Assembly (NCBI GenBank): GCA_028281635.1
Contig: JANQJM010000196.1
Location: forward strand, 1 to 41,491
Length of the DNA stretch: 41,491 bases
Direction of reading: 5' to 3'
Source: Pseudomonadales bacterium
Lineage (GTDB): Bacteria; Pseudomonadota; Gammaproteobacteria; Pseudomonadales; Pseudohongiellaceae
The notes under the pieces: generated by a model
Told to the model about the DNA's origin: nothing
The model's input: the letters and a program-made list of their open reading frames with translations, nothing else
Database searches by the model: none
Made by a program: the position numbers and the translations under genes
Part shown: piece after piece, positions 23,740 to 32,585 of the stretch
Layout: each line of letters starts with the position of its first letter
Position numbering within the stretch: position 1 is the first letter of the stretch

Positions 23740-24453
23740 TTATGGCAGTTCCCAGTCGAAACGGAACTCTACATCGTCTACCTGAACAGGACTGTTAAGC
23801 ACGATTCTTGGTTCAAAGCGCAGTCGCGCTGCGGCGTCCAGTGCTGATTCATCAAAAACGTTGCTGGGACTACTCTCTATGATGCGAACATTCTCCACGC
23901 CGCCGTCGACGTTAACGCTGAAAGCGACTGTTACATAACCTTCTGTACCTCGCTCACGGGCTGCCGCGGGATAATCAGGAGTGATGTAAGTCATGGGTAT
24001 GAGTTCGCGAAACTCAATGTAGTCCTCGGGATCCGGCGTGGAGACCACACGTTGCGCGTCCTCTTCTTCCAGTTCAAAGCGAAACACCCAGCGCACATCA
24101 TTCACCAAAGAGTTGCGGGTATTGTCAAAGCGCATACGTCGCGCCGCACTAATTGCAGCACTTTCAAAGTAATCTGCGGGCTGCGCTTGCAAGGTATCGA
24201 TGCTATTGGGTACCACTGATCCATCTCTCGCCACTGAAAACTCCAACATCACCCAGCCCTCGAGATTGAGGTTTCGGGCGCGGATTGGGTAGAGAGGAGT
24301 AGGCGTATTAAAGGCAACCAGGCCATGGGTCAGGTTGGGTGGTGGTAATACGTTCAATGCTGATTCCAGATCGGTGCCTGTTCCATCAGGCGTGGAGCAA
24401 CTGACCAGTATCATCGCTGGGATTATTAACCAGAGGGCGTTAGGGTGTTTCAC
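23740..24453 (-). CDS. Lipoprotein with two TonB C-terminal domains
   Basis: The protein has 237 residues. The signal ends in LVSC, giving lipidated Cys19. Two TonB C-terminal domains follow, at about 53-128 (YPIRARNLNLEGWVMLEFSVARDGSV) and 158-235 (YPAAARERGTEGYVTVAFSVNVDGG), each with the conserved Y/P-rich start and GWV/GYV strand. The N-terminal membrane anchor and Pro-rich linker of TonB are absent, and two domains in tandem are unusual. The GTG start lies 2 bp after the stop of the receptor gene, so the two are translationally coupled and probably act together. It may bind a receptor plug from the periplasm, as inferred only from the domain. Confidence 0.85.
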   Translation of the reverse strand: MKHPNALWLIIPAMILVSCSTPDGTGTDLESALNVLPPPNLTHGLVAFNTPTPLYPIRARNLNLEGWVMLEFSVARDGSVVPNSIDTLQAQPADYFESAAISAARRMRFDNTRNSLVNDVRWVFRFELEEEDAQRVVSTPDPEDYIEFRELIPMTYITPDYPAAARERGTEGYVTVAFSVNVDGGVENVRIIESSPSNVFDESALDAAARLRFEPRIVLNSPVQVDDVEFRFDWELP

Positions 24454-24455
24454 CC

Positions 24456-26621
24456 CTAGAAAGTCGTGCGAACTCTCAGAGCCAATTCCATACCGCCGCC
24501 GTTGCAGTAGTCTTCGATTTCTTCAACGATACCCAGGGCAGTTGCGCCTGCGAAGCGGGTACGTTTTCGACACCATTCTGCATCGGTGATGTTGTTGGAT
24601 TCCAAGCGAAAAGTGACATTGCCAAATGCGATTTTCTCCACATAGGCATTGAGTCGTGGGGCTTCAATGAATTCTTCAATGTCGTCGACGTCGATGGACA
24701 GACGCCCGGTGCTGCCATTGGAAGCATTGGAATAGTCAAAGCCGTAGGTCAATCCGTACTGCGTGACGTCATGGCGAAAACCTACATTGGTTTGCCAGCG
24801 GCCATTGCCACTCTGGCGCCGTTTGATGCCAAGGAAGGGATCTATGTATTCGGAATCACGCAAGCGTACTCCTGTGGTGAGTAGTGCATTGCGAATACCC
24901 AGAGAATCCAGCTTGGTGCTCATATCCAGATTCAGGCCATAGCGCTTACCATCACCAATGTTACCTCGCGCAGATTCCAGATCATCCGGACCTGTAGAAA
25001 CATCGATCCGGTCGATATGATCTTCCACATCACGATACCAAAACTGGGAGTTCACCACACCGAGGTCGTTGGGAAGGCGCATTTCCAGATTTAACTCATA
25101 ACGCCATGACTGTTCCTGGCGGATGTTGGGATTACCATCCTGGGTGTTTTGATCTTCATCGCCACCATCCACGATGGTGCTGAAGTCAGAAAAGCTGAGC
25201 TGTTCAACATCTTTGCGCACTCCCGCCCGAAGTTGCAGACTGGGAGTGATGTTGAATCGGTAGTCGACTGAGGGTCGGAAGAACTGGAAATCACGAGTGT
25301 TGCTGACATCGCCGGATTGTTCGATGCTGGACATCTCCATGACCAGAGAGCTTTCCAATGACATCCGGGGATTGATCTGCCAGTTGTGGATGGCAAAGGG
25401 TTCGTAGCGCAGTTCTTCAACAGTGGTGTTGGCATTGTCCACCTGCACTGGTACCAGATTGGCATAGTCTGCAGAACGTTCGCCGTCATCTTCGTCTAGC
25501 CCTAATCGCAGGCTGTTATCGCGAATGGTCTGTGCGCCTTCAATACCCATCTCTAATCCCTGGCCCTGGGCAACGTCGAAGGTGTAAGAAGTGCGCATGA
25601 TGCGTTCACGGTCGCGACCACCGTTTTCCGTAAACAGGTTGGGGATTAAGTCATCACCTTCACGATCAAAGCGGGTGCGGGTATTGAGAGAATCACGATC
25701 ATTGACGATGAAGAGTACGCGATACGTTCCCGCATTTGCGAAATCGTGTTCGAAGTCACCACCCAGTTCCCAGGCATCTCTTGAGTTTGTGTTGTCATCA
25801 AACTGAAGGCGCTCGGCGTGGTTAAGAACATCATAGATGCTACGATTGGTTCTGTCGGGCACTTCCCCGCGCGTCTCATACATGGCATTAAACTGAACGA
25901 CACTACGCTCGAAGTTATAACCGAGATTAGCGCTGGTCTGAAAACCGGTTTCGTCGCGACGGCGGGATTCTCTTCGAACTTCCAGAAGCTCACCGTCCGG
26001 AGCAAAGCTGGATTCCAGACTCTCCCAGGCGCGGTAGCGGGGATCCGCATCAACACTGAGAAGATAGTTGAGATCGCCAGTCTGGCCGCTATAGGAAAAC
26101 TGTCCACCTGGATCGACTGTGCCATCCTGCAAATAGTCACTGCGTAATTGCACAGTGGTACTGGAACGGGAAGGAGTATCGATTAGCACTACGTTTACTA
26201 CCTGGCCGCTGCCTCGTACGTCCAATTCTTCAGAGGTGCCGCGAATAATCTCGATGTAGTCCACCTGGTCGGCAGCGATACGACTCAACTGGCTGCGACC
26301 TTCGTTGTTCTTGCCAGTAATGCGTTGACCATTGATCAGCACTTCACCGGCGCCTGAACCCAGACCTCGACCGCCGCGATTGCCTCGCAGTGCCAGGCTG
26401 ATACCCGGAATACGATTAAGCATATCGTTGGCAGAGATCGGAAAAAATTCTGCAAAATAGGAGGCAGGATAGACGACAGTGGAGTCGTCGGTAGGGTCTT
26501 CTTCCTGGGAAAGCTGCGCAGCAGCCTGCGGCGACAAGGCCAGACTCAGCAGGCACAAGGCGCAGAGAAGAAACAAACAAATATGCTTTGCTCGGAGTAA
26601 TCCGTGGTTTTCAACGTTCAT
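24456..26621 (-). CDS. TonB-dependent outer membrane receptor
   Basis: The receptor has 721 residues from the chosen start. A long signal peptide ends near LSPQAAAQ. The plug domain is recognisable (FPISANDMLNRIPGISLALRGNRGGRGLGSGAGEVLINGQRITGKN, then QVDYIEIIRGTSEELDVRGSGQVVNVVL), followed by a beta-barrel of about 550 residues that ends in RVRTTF, with the usual terminal aromatic. The family takes up siderophores, vitamins or sugars; the substrate is not evident. An alternative in-frame start lies at 26648, with AGGA directly abutting it. The neighbouring gene encodes a lipoprotein with two TonB C-terminal domains and is coupled to it. No Fur-box or riboswitch was recognised upstream. Confidence 0.9.
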   Translation of the reverse strand: MNVENHGLLRAKHICLFLLCALCLLSLALSPQAAAQLSQEEDPTDDSTVVYPASYFAEFFPISANDMLNRIPGISLALRGNRGGRGLGSGAGEVLINGQRITGKNNEGRSQLSRIAADQVDYIEIIRGTSEELDVRGSGQVVNVVLIDTPSRSSTTVQLRSDYLQDGTVDPGGQFSYSGQTGDLNYLLSVDADPRYRAWESLESSFAPDGELLEVRRESRRRDETGFQTSANLGYNFERSVVQFNAMYETRGEVPDRTNRSIYDVLNHAERLQFDDNTNSRDAWELGGDFEHDFANAGTYRVLFIVNDRDSLNTRTRFDREGDDLIPNLFTENGGRDRERIMRTSYTFDVAQGQGLEMGIEGAQTIRDNSLRLGLDEDDGERSADYANLVPVQVDNANTTVEELRYEPFAIHNWQINPRMSLESSLVMEMSSIEQSGDVSNTRDFQFFRPSVDYRFNITPSLQLRAGVRKDVEQLSFSDFSTIVDGGDEDQNTQDGNPNIRQEQSWRYELNLEMRLPNDLGVVNSQFWYRDVEDHIDRIDVSTGPDDLESARGNIGDGKRYGLNLDMSTKLDSLGIRNALLTTGVRLRDSEYIDPFLGIKRRQSGNGRWQTNVGFRHDVTQYGLTYGFDYSNASNGSTGRLSIDVDDIEEFIEAPRLNAYVEKIAFGNVTFRLESNNITDAEWCRKRTRFAGATALGIVEEIEDYCNGGGMELALRVRTTF

Positions 26622-26709
26622 GGTAGTAATTGGCCTGGCGTTCAGCATTCCTTGCTCGTCTTAATTGGTGCGTCGTGAGCGCCAGTAGTAGTTCTTAAGA
26701 CTGAAGCTA

Positions 26710-26715
26710 ATTATA
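26710..26715 (-). promoter_or_regulatory. Possible -10 box of the receptor gene
   Basis: On the minus strand TATAAT is at 26710-26715, about 90 bp before the receptor start. The matching -35 is poor (CAAAGT about 18 bp upstream), so the call is tentative. This is the divergent gap (26649-26870) to the glycosyltransferase gene. Confidence 0.3.
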
Positions 26716-26870
26716 TCGACTGATTTTCTGGGACTTTGTGACATTTTGTAGGGATATAACGTGAAACTCGTCTCAATTGTGGCAATTCCATGGCAATAAC
26801 GTCGGGTTTTTGGAGTTAGATGTCTTCTGACTACAAATTCCCAAGTTTTGTGAGCTTACGGTGACTGTGA

Positions 26871-28796
26871 TTGCAGCGACTGGACCTGCTTGCCGATGTC
26901 AAAAAGGATAGACTTGAAAAGTCAGATGCAGCCAATAAACTGAATCCCGTGAACGACCCCCGAGCTCCCGTACTTCTCTTTCCCACTCACTATCTGGGCA
27001 ATTTCATTCTGGGTCTACCCTGGGTAGTCAGTGTCTTACGTAAGCATCCGGAAGCGTTGGTAGTGCTGGATTCGCAGTTCGAAGCTCTGGCTCGACTGGT
27101 ACTGGAGGAAGAAGCCAATTTACTGCTTTACCCGCGCAAGCAAATCTCCAAAGGGGAGCGGTTCTTTAGTCGGCTTTCCTATTACTGGGGATTTATTCGA
27201 GCGCTAAGGCGGCATCGCAGCCATACCTTGCTGGACCTGGAAGGAGAGCGCTTTACTGGCGTGCTGGCCTGGCTCAGCGGTTGTGCACAGCGCGTTGGCC
27301 CAACCGGTAAACGGGCTGAAACTTTTTATACCGATATTCGAGATCTCAACTACCAGAATCATCGCTTCAATGCCTTTGGGGAAATCGTTGAGGGTTTTAC
27401 CGATGGTACACAGCCTGAAAGCGGGTTCGATTTTCTGATCGATCAGGGCAGTCATGACTTTGTCACGGAACTGTTGCGAGAATGTGACCCCAACCAACCT
27501 ATCGTGGCGATTCATCCAGGCGCGAGTGTGTCCTACAAGCTATGGCCACGCGCCCATTTCGTCGAACTGGTTCGACTACTGGACAATAAAGGGTGCCAGG
27601 TTGTCTGGGTAGGTGCGGGCGAGATGGATAGCGAGATCATTCAGGACATCTCCAGGCAATTGGGTGAGCTTGAAACTATTAGCCTTTGCAACCGTCTAAG
27701 TTTCGTACAGCTAACTGCATTGTATACCCGTTGTGCGCTTTTTATTGGCGGCGATAGCGGGCCGATGCATCTGGCTGCTTCGACAGGGTTGCCGGTGTTT
27801 GCGCTGTTTGGCCCCAGTGACGAAGCCATATGGGCGCCGCTGGGTGACAATGCACATCTGGTAAGAAGTGCTGAGCCTTGCGGAGAGCATTGTAATGCTT
27901 TCCGCTGTGACTATGAGTATCGATGTATGCAAACACTATCGCCAGCAGAAGTGGTAACCGAAGTTGAAGAAAAGTTACCGAATCTCAAGCCTGTTCCAGG
28001 ACCGGCGGTAGAGCCAGCAGCTCCATCCATCGGATACAAGAAACTACCAGTTAGTGCTTATATCATCACGCTGAATGAGGCGGAGAACATTGGTGCCTGT
28101 CTTGATCGTTTGGTGGAATTCGACGAAGTCATTCTGGTTGATAGTGGCAGCACTGATGGTACAGTGGAGTTGGCTAACCACTATGAAAATGTGAAGAGCT
28201 CATTCAATGAATGGAATGGCTTCAGTGCGCAAAAATCCCATGCACTGAGCCTCTGTAGTAACGAATGGGTGCTGAATGTGGATGCCGATGAAATCCTGAC
28301 CGATGCCTATATCGACGAAGTGAGCAGAGTCGTTACAGAGGACAAGGTCGATGCTTTGGAATCAGCTCGCGTGCTGCGACGCTGGGGTACTGAACCGAGA
28401 AGTTTTGAAAAGAGCGATCGTCTGATTCGCCTGTTTCGCAAAAGTGCCGGTAGCTATAAGCCGCGCAGAGTACACGAGTGCATTACCATCAATGGCGTAG
28501 TCGAAAAGACGGACGCCACGATTGAACACTTTGAAAACCTGACCTACACCCAGCGCATCGACAAGGCGAATCGCTATAGTCAGGCGCGAGCCGAAGACAA
28601 ATTTGAGAAGGGTGCCCGCGGCTCGGTTTTCATCCTGATATTCATCTTTCCGGTTTCCTTTATTCAATCGTACATTTTTAAAGGCAACTTTCTTGATGGG
28701 GTAGATGGCTTGCTGAGCAGTATGAATACCGCTTACTACAAGTTCATGAAGTATGCAAAGTTGTGGGAACTCAACAAAGGAAGAACACGAAGGTAG
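26871..28796 (+). CDS. Two-domain glycosyltransferase: GT9 heptosyltransferase-like fused to GT2 WaaE-like
   Basis: The protein has 641 residues. Residues 30-365 form a GT9 (LPS heptosyltransferase-type) domain with FPTHYLGNFILGLP at its start, the HPGAS motif (215-219) and GGDSGPMHLA (293-302). A Pro-rich linker (371-390, PVPGPAVEPAAPS) leads to a GT2 domain (392-641) of the WaaE/KdtX lipopolysaccharide-core type: YIITLNEAENIGACLDRL, VDSGSTDGT (423-431), QKSHAL and the metal-binding DAD (471-473). Both are normally separate enzymes of LPS inner-core synthesis. It probably adds two successive sugars to LPS or a related glycan on the cytoplasmic side of the inner membrane. The start is a TTG, since a stop precedes it; GTG 26949 is an alternative. 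Confidence 0.88.
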   Translation: MQRLDLLADVKKDRLEKSDAANKLNPVNDPRAPVLLFPTHYLGNFILGLPWVVSVLRKHPEALVVLDSQFEALARLVLEEEANLLLYPRKQISKGERFFSRLSYYWGFIRALRRHRSHTLLDLEGERFTGVLAWLSGCAQRVGPTGKRAETFYTDIRDLNYQNHRFNAFGEIVEGFTDGTQPESGFDFLIDQGSHDFVTELLRECDPNQPIVAIHPGASVSYKLWPRAHFVELVRLLDNKGCQVVWVGAGEMDSEIIQDISRQLGELETISLCNRLSFVQLTALYTRCALFIGGDSGPMHLAASTGLPVFALFGPSDEAIWAPLGDNAHLVRSAEPCGEHCNAFRCDYEYRCMQTLSPAEVVTEVEEKLPNLKPVPGPAVEPAAPSIGYKKLPVSAYIITLNEAENIGACLDRLVEFDEVILVDSGSTDGTVELANHYENVKSSFNEWNGFSAQKSHALSLCSNEWVLNVDADEILTDAYIDEVSRVVTEDKVDALESARVLRRWGTEPRSFEKSDRLIRLFRKSAGSYKPRRVHECITINGVVEKTDATIEHFENLTYTQRIDKANRYSQARAEDKFEKGARGSVFILIFIFPVSFIQSYIFKGNFLDGVDGLLSSMNTAYYKFMKYAKLWELNKGRTRR

Positions 28797-28989
28797 CAGA
28801 TCGCCAAGCCCTATAAAGTAGCTGTTGCTGAAGTGGAAAAAGCTTCTATTGCCTTTTCCGCTTTGAACTCGCAAGGAAGAACGCGAAGATAGCGGATTGG
28901 CAGGGTCTATAAAGTGGCTGTTGCTGAAGTGGAAAACACTCTTATTGTCTTTCCCACTCTGAATTTGCGGGGAAGAACACGAAGGTAGC
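28767..28989 (+). repeat. Tandem repeat of about 97 bp spanning the end of the glycosyltransferase gene
   Basis: The unit starts GAACTC...AAGGAAGAACACGAAGGTAGC, continues to GCTGTTGCTGAAGTGGAAAA and ends in a complementary CTTTTCCGCTTT or CTTTCCCACTCT. Copies begin at 28767, 28865 and (partial) 28961. The first copy contains the last nine codons and stop of the gene, so the repeat arose from the gene end. Each unit contains a hairpin, GTGGAAAA with its complement, whose arms differ between copies while pairing is kept. The rest of 28990-29237 shows only the uspA upstream region. Confidence 0.8.
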
Positions 28990-29138
28990 TGTTAGTCCTC
29001 CTGCTACCTGGTCATTGCAAAACTCGGAATGGAGGTTTGTTGGCAATAGAAACGGGAGCAGAGTCTTTCTGTACCCGTCTTTACTCTCAGGTCGCATATT
29101 GCTTCTGTTAAACCGATTCGTCACAAAACTCTTCAGTG

Positions 29139-29153
29139 ATAGATTTAATCTAT
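29139..29153. promoter_or_regulatory. OxyR-like dyad upstream of the uspA-type gene
   Basis: ATAGATTTAATCTAT fits the consensus ATAGnTnnnAnCTAT of one OxyR binding dyad at every fixed position. It lies 84 bp before the start of the universal stress gene. A full OxyR site has two such dyads 7 bp apart; the expected second dyad is only weakly visible. Confidence 0.45.
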
Positions 29154-29237
29154 TATCAAATTTTACCTATCCCAATATTCCTCAACTGCAAATCTCTCTA
29201 ATCTAAACGGCTTTACGCCTCGACTAGGGAGAAAGGA

Positions 29238-29708
29238 ATGGCAACGATAAACCATATATTGGTTCCTACAGATGGATCGGAAGGATCGCTGAATGCGGCA
29301 AGATTTGCGGGGCCATTGGCGAATGCCTTTGCTGCAAAAGTTAGCGTGTTGATGGTGCAGGGAGATGACACTCTGGTCGCCCAGGCCTGGGGCTATGGGA
29401 ACTTTCCCTTTGACTCACCCGATGGCATGAAAACTGTTGAAGAAATAAGAGCAGCCTTGGAACAGCACGTCAAACAGAATGAGTTACAGGATACTTCTCA
29501 GGCCTTGGGCACTCTCGATCTTGATCCGGAGATCGTGTCGGCGTGGGGTCATCCATCTGAAGAGATACTCAAGTTCGCAGACGAAAATGATGTTGATCTA
29601 ATCGTAATCGGCTCTCACGGGCGTTCCGCGTTGAAACGCGCATTTTTGGGGAGTGTAAGCCAGGCTGTGGCAAACCAGGCAAGCTGTCCTGTGACTATTG
29701 TAAAGTAG
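29238..29708 (+). CDS. Universal stress protein (UspA family)
   Basis: The protein has 156 residues. It contains the UspA fold with the N-terminal ILVPTDGSEGSLNAARFAGPLA and the C-terminal ATP-binding signature DLIVIGSHGRSALKRAFLGSVSQAVANQASCPVTIV, where GxxxxR...GS(V/T) is complete. It therefore probably binds ATP. Universal stress proteins accumulate in growth arrest and stress and help survival; the specific role here is not known. AGAAAGGA lies 4-6 bases before the ATG. An OxyR-like dyad upstream suggests oxidative-stress control. The gene is convergent with the cation/proton antiporter gene. Confidence 0.93.
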   Translation: MATINHILVPTDGSEGSLNAARFAGPLANAFAAKVSVLMVQGDDTLVAQAWGYGNFPFDSPDGMKTVEEIRAALEQHVKQNELQDTSQALGTLDLDPEIVSAWGHPSEEILKFADENDVDLIVIGSHGRSALKRAFLGSVSQAVANQASCPVTIVK

Positions 29709-29745
29709 CGGGCAGATTCGGAGTGTGCTCAGTCGGGTCAAGGTT

Positions 29746-31431
29746 TCAGCGTTTGATTTCGGCAGGCAGGGATTGCAGATAGTCGCCGATTTGGGTTTCT
29801 ATTTGATCTTCGTTGATGTCGAGTAACTGCAAAACGTTGCGCAGTATCATCAGGCTCGATTCGAGCAGCTCTGGAAACACATGATTAGCTCCCAGCGAGA
29901 TTAGCTCGTCATAGTGCGTGTGGTTTTGACATCTGACGATCATTGGTACGTTGGCATTCTTTTGTCGAATGCGGGTAATTGCAGATTTGCCTTCTTCGAT
30001 TGATTTGAATGTGAGCACCACCAGTTTTGCCGAAGAGAGGTGACACAGATTCAGGATCTCTACGTTGTTGCTGTCGCCATAAATGATGTTAACTCCGCGC
30101 TTGCGATACTTCTCTACGATTTCGATGTCCCGTTCGATGGCTACATAGCTGATGTCATTCTTATCGAGAGATTCTGCTAACAGAGATCCAAGTCGACCGT
30201 AACCACCAATGATCACGTGGTTTTCCAGGTGAAGGTTGATTGGCAGTTTTTTAGTTGATTTTGAGTCGGCAGGGAACAGCCCGCGAGCCAGTGTGGCTGC
30301 GTGCCGAATCAGGAACGGACTCACCATCATGCTGAAGATGGCAATCAAGATAATGATCGATGCCTGATCTGGAGGCACTACCTGGTTGGTGATGGCCAGG
30401 GCCATCAGGGCGAGGCCGAATTCTCCAGCCTGAGCGAGATCGAATCCTACTGTCGCAGAATCGCGCCAGGAATACCCAAGAAAGCGCACTACAGCAGCTA
30501 CTGCAACGCCTTTCACCAGTATCAAACCAACAGTAAACAGCAAGATGCGGGGCCAGAAATCAACCAGCAAACCAATGTCCAGATTCATGCCGATGGTGAC
30601 GAAAAACAGACCTAGCAAAATGTCCTTGAATGGTCGGATGTCGTTTTCGATTTGATACTTGGTGGGGCCCTCGCCCAGCATCATGCCGATGACGAATGCT
30701 CCCAGAGTCATCGATAAATGAAAAGTGTGTGTGAGCCATGCTGCAAGCAGAACAATGACAAGTGTGGTGAGTACGAAAATTTCACTGGAATTGCTTTTAC
30801 TGACTTCGCTGTAGATCGGTGGCAGGATCCACAGTCCCACCGCGAGCAGGATGACAATCAGCAGCGCACTATTAAAAATTGCTGTGGCTATAGCTGGCAG
30901 CAGACCACCATCACCTTCCGCGCCTAGTACTGGAACCAGTATCAGGAACAGCACTGCCACCAGGTCCTGCAGTAATAAGACACCGACTGAGATTTGTCCG
31001 TGCAGGCTGTGCAGTTGTCGATTGTTGGAGAGCTCGCGTGTGACGATTGCTGTTGAAGACAGTGCCAGGCTGCCCGCAATAATGAATGCTGCACCGAAAC
31101 TGGTTCCCGTAAAGTATACAGCGGAGAAAAAGACGACGGTGCAGACGGCGACTTGAAAACTGCCCACGCCAAAAACAGCGAAGCGCATGTTCAGCATCTT
31201 CTTGAGGCTGAATTCCAGACCTAGAGCAAACAGTAGAAACACCACGCCAAACTCGGCGATAAAACTGAACTGCTCGGGGCTGCCGATTAAGGCAAATCCT
31301 GATGGGCCGATGGCGGCACCAACCACAATGTATGCCACGATGGTGGCCATATTCAGACGTCGCAACAACAGGACGCCGACCAGTGACAACGAGAGGATTA
31401 TGATGTACTGCTGAAACAGTTCTTCAGACAT
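29746..31431 (-). CDS. KefB/KefC-type monovalent cation:proton antiporter
   Basis: The protein has 561 residues. The membrane domain (about 1-385) has 12 or so segments with ATIVAYIVVGAAIGPSGFALI, EFGVVFLLFALGLEFSLKKML and SVGVLLLQDLVAV carrying the conserved Asp156. The C-terminal TrkA-N/KTN domain (about 400-525) begins HVIIGGYGRLGSLLAE, a Rossmann NAD- or AMP-binding loop. This is the CPA2 family layout, so the protein exchanges K+ or Na+ for H+ and is probably gated by nucleotide or glutathione adducts. No ancillary KefF/G gene adjoins it. The C-terminal tail is short. Confidence 0.92.
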   Translation of the reverse strand: MSEELFQQYIIILSLSLVGVLLLRRLNMATIVAYIVVGAAIGPSGFALIGSPEQFSFIAEFGVVFLLFALGLEFSLKKMLNMRFAVFGVGSFQVAVCTVVFFSAVYFTGTSFGAAFIIAGSLALSSTAIVTRELSNNRQLHSLHGQISVGVLLLQDLVAVLFLILVPVLGAEGDGGLLPAIATAIFNSALLIVILLAVGLWILPPIYSEVSKSNSSEIFVLTTLVIVLLAAWLTHTFHLSMTLGAFVIGMMLGEGPTKYQIENDIRPFKDILLGLFFVTIGMNLDIGLLVDFWPRILLFTVGLILVKGVAVAAVVRFLGYSWRDSATVGFDLAQAGEFGLALMALAITNQVVPPDQASIIILIAIFSMMVSPFLIRHAATLARGLFPADSKSTKKLPINLHLENHVIIGGYGRLGSLLAESLDKNDISYVAIERDIEIVEKYRKRGVNIIYGDSNNVEILNLCHLSSAKLVVLTFKSIEEGKSAITRIRQKNANVPMIVRCQNHTHYDELISLGANHVFPELLESSLMILRNVLQLLDINEDQIETQIGDYLQSLPAEIKR

Positions 31432-31605
31432 AAGCCTGTTTTTAGCCGTGGGTACGATGGAGATTATATGTCGATGACACGATTCTTATTAGTAGTTTCG
31501 TCCGGTACCAACATAGACTTGATTGAGCGCAAAGACTGACTCAAAAACCCACACAGCCTGCAGCTTATTGCCCAAGCCTGGTATTTGGATAAATTTCAGG
31601 TAAGC

Positions 31606-31646
31606 AACAAGGCAGCAGTGAGTGCGCGAAGCACTACTGCCTTGTT
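31606..31646 (-). terminator. Hairpin at the 3' end of the cutinase-like gene
   Basis: AACAAGGCAGCAGTG (31606-31620) pairs with CACTACTGCCTTGTT (31632-31646) apart from a single mismatch, with an 11-nt loop. It lies just after the minus-strand stop at 31659. The T tract on the minus strand is short, so the termination call is moderate. Confidence 0.6.
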
Positions 31647-31658
31647 AGATTTCTGCAT

Positions 31659-32585
31659 TCAGAGAGAAGTTTCGTAGCGGGAAAACTTGTCTGCGTAATC
31701 GCTACCGGGTTCGGCGATAACACTGGTGAGATTGGTTCTATCATCCAGGTTGACTTTGAGGAAGGCCAGCACGAAACGCGCCAATGTCGCTTTTTCTGCG
31801 CCGGAGTTGGTTGGGAAAGCATGATCACCTTCTGTCAGCTCCATATAGATTTTGTTACTGCCCACAGAGTCGTACACTAATTTTGCGTGCTCAGCAGGTG
31901 CAGCTACCTCGTCCGTAGCGCTGGCGATAACTAACGCGGGTGCGCTCACATTGCTGTAGTCACCGCTGAAAGACTGCCCGGGTTCGCAACAGTATAGCGC
32001 CAGGGGAACGACTGCCTGGATGGAATCACCCAACTCCGCGGCAGCGGCTAAGGAGGCGCCACCTCCCATGGAATGTCCCATGATCGCAATTTTGTCGGGG
32101 TCGATTTTGTTGTTTACCGGTGCGTCTGCATTCTGGTTCTCGGATTTAATGAAATCAACTGCAGCGATCAAAGCGTCGGCGCGGGCGGCCAGGCTGTCTG
32201 TTGGAGAATTCGTTTCCAGGATAAAGACCGAGTAACCGAGAGAGGCCAGAGCTGGCCCCCACCATTCGTAGGCGGTCGCCGGAGCGCGAAAGCCTGGCAC
32301 GAATGCAATGGCGCCATTGGGCGGATCGAAACTCAGGGTGAGAGGGTAGAACACCATAGCAGCTGCGAACTCATCCAGACTCACTTGGGGTTCATAAGTT
32401 CGAACCTCATAGATGCGCTCGTCGAATTCTCTCCCAGCAGCCATACCTACCTGGCGTCCTTCGGGGCGGTAGCGTCCCTGACTGTTATCTTGCGCGTAGC
32501 TGCCTCCTGGAAACACCAGCAAACTCAATACCAGTGCAACTAGCAATCCGAAGGTCCAATGGACATTTGGTCTGGGCAATGTCAT
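31659..32585 (-). CDS. Secreted polyester-hydrolase-like (cutinase/PETase family) enzyme
   Basis: The protein has 308 residues with a signal peptide to about residue 31 (GGSYAQ). The core matches the cutinase/PETase alpha/beta hydrolases: FVPGFRAPATAYEWWGPALASLGYSVFILETNS, the nucleophile elbow GHSMGGGAS with Ser172, Asp225 in ASATDEVAAP and His255 in EGDHAFPT. GHSMGGG is the actinobacterial cutinase form, whereas the Ideonella PETase has GWSMGGG. Cysteines at 199-200 may not be equivalent to the family disulfides. It probably cleaves ester bonds outside the inner membrane; whether it attacks polyesters cannot be told. It is divergent from the cytochrome/quinoprotein operon. Confidence 0.87.
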   Translation of the reverse strand: MTLPRPNVHWTFGLLVALVLSLLVFPGGSYAQDNSQGRYRPEGRQVGMAAGREFDERIYEVRTYEPQVSLDEFAAAMVFYPLTLSFDPPNGAIAFVPGFRAPATAYEWWGPALASLGYSVFILETNSPTDSLAARADALIAAVDFIKSENQNADAPVNNKIDPDKIAIMGHSMGGGASLAAAAELGDSIQAVVPLALYCCEPGQSFSGDYSNVSAPALVIASATDEVAAPAEHAKLVYDSVGSNKIYMELTEGDHAFPTNSGAEKATLARFVLAFLKVNLDDRTNLTSVIAEPGSDYADKFSRYETSL

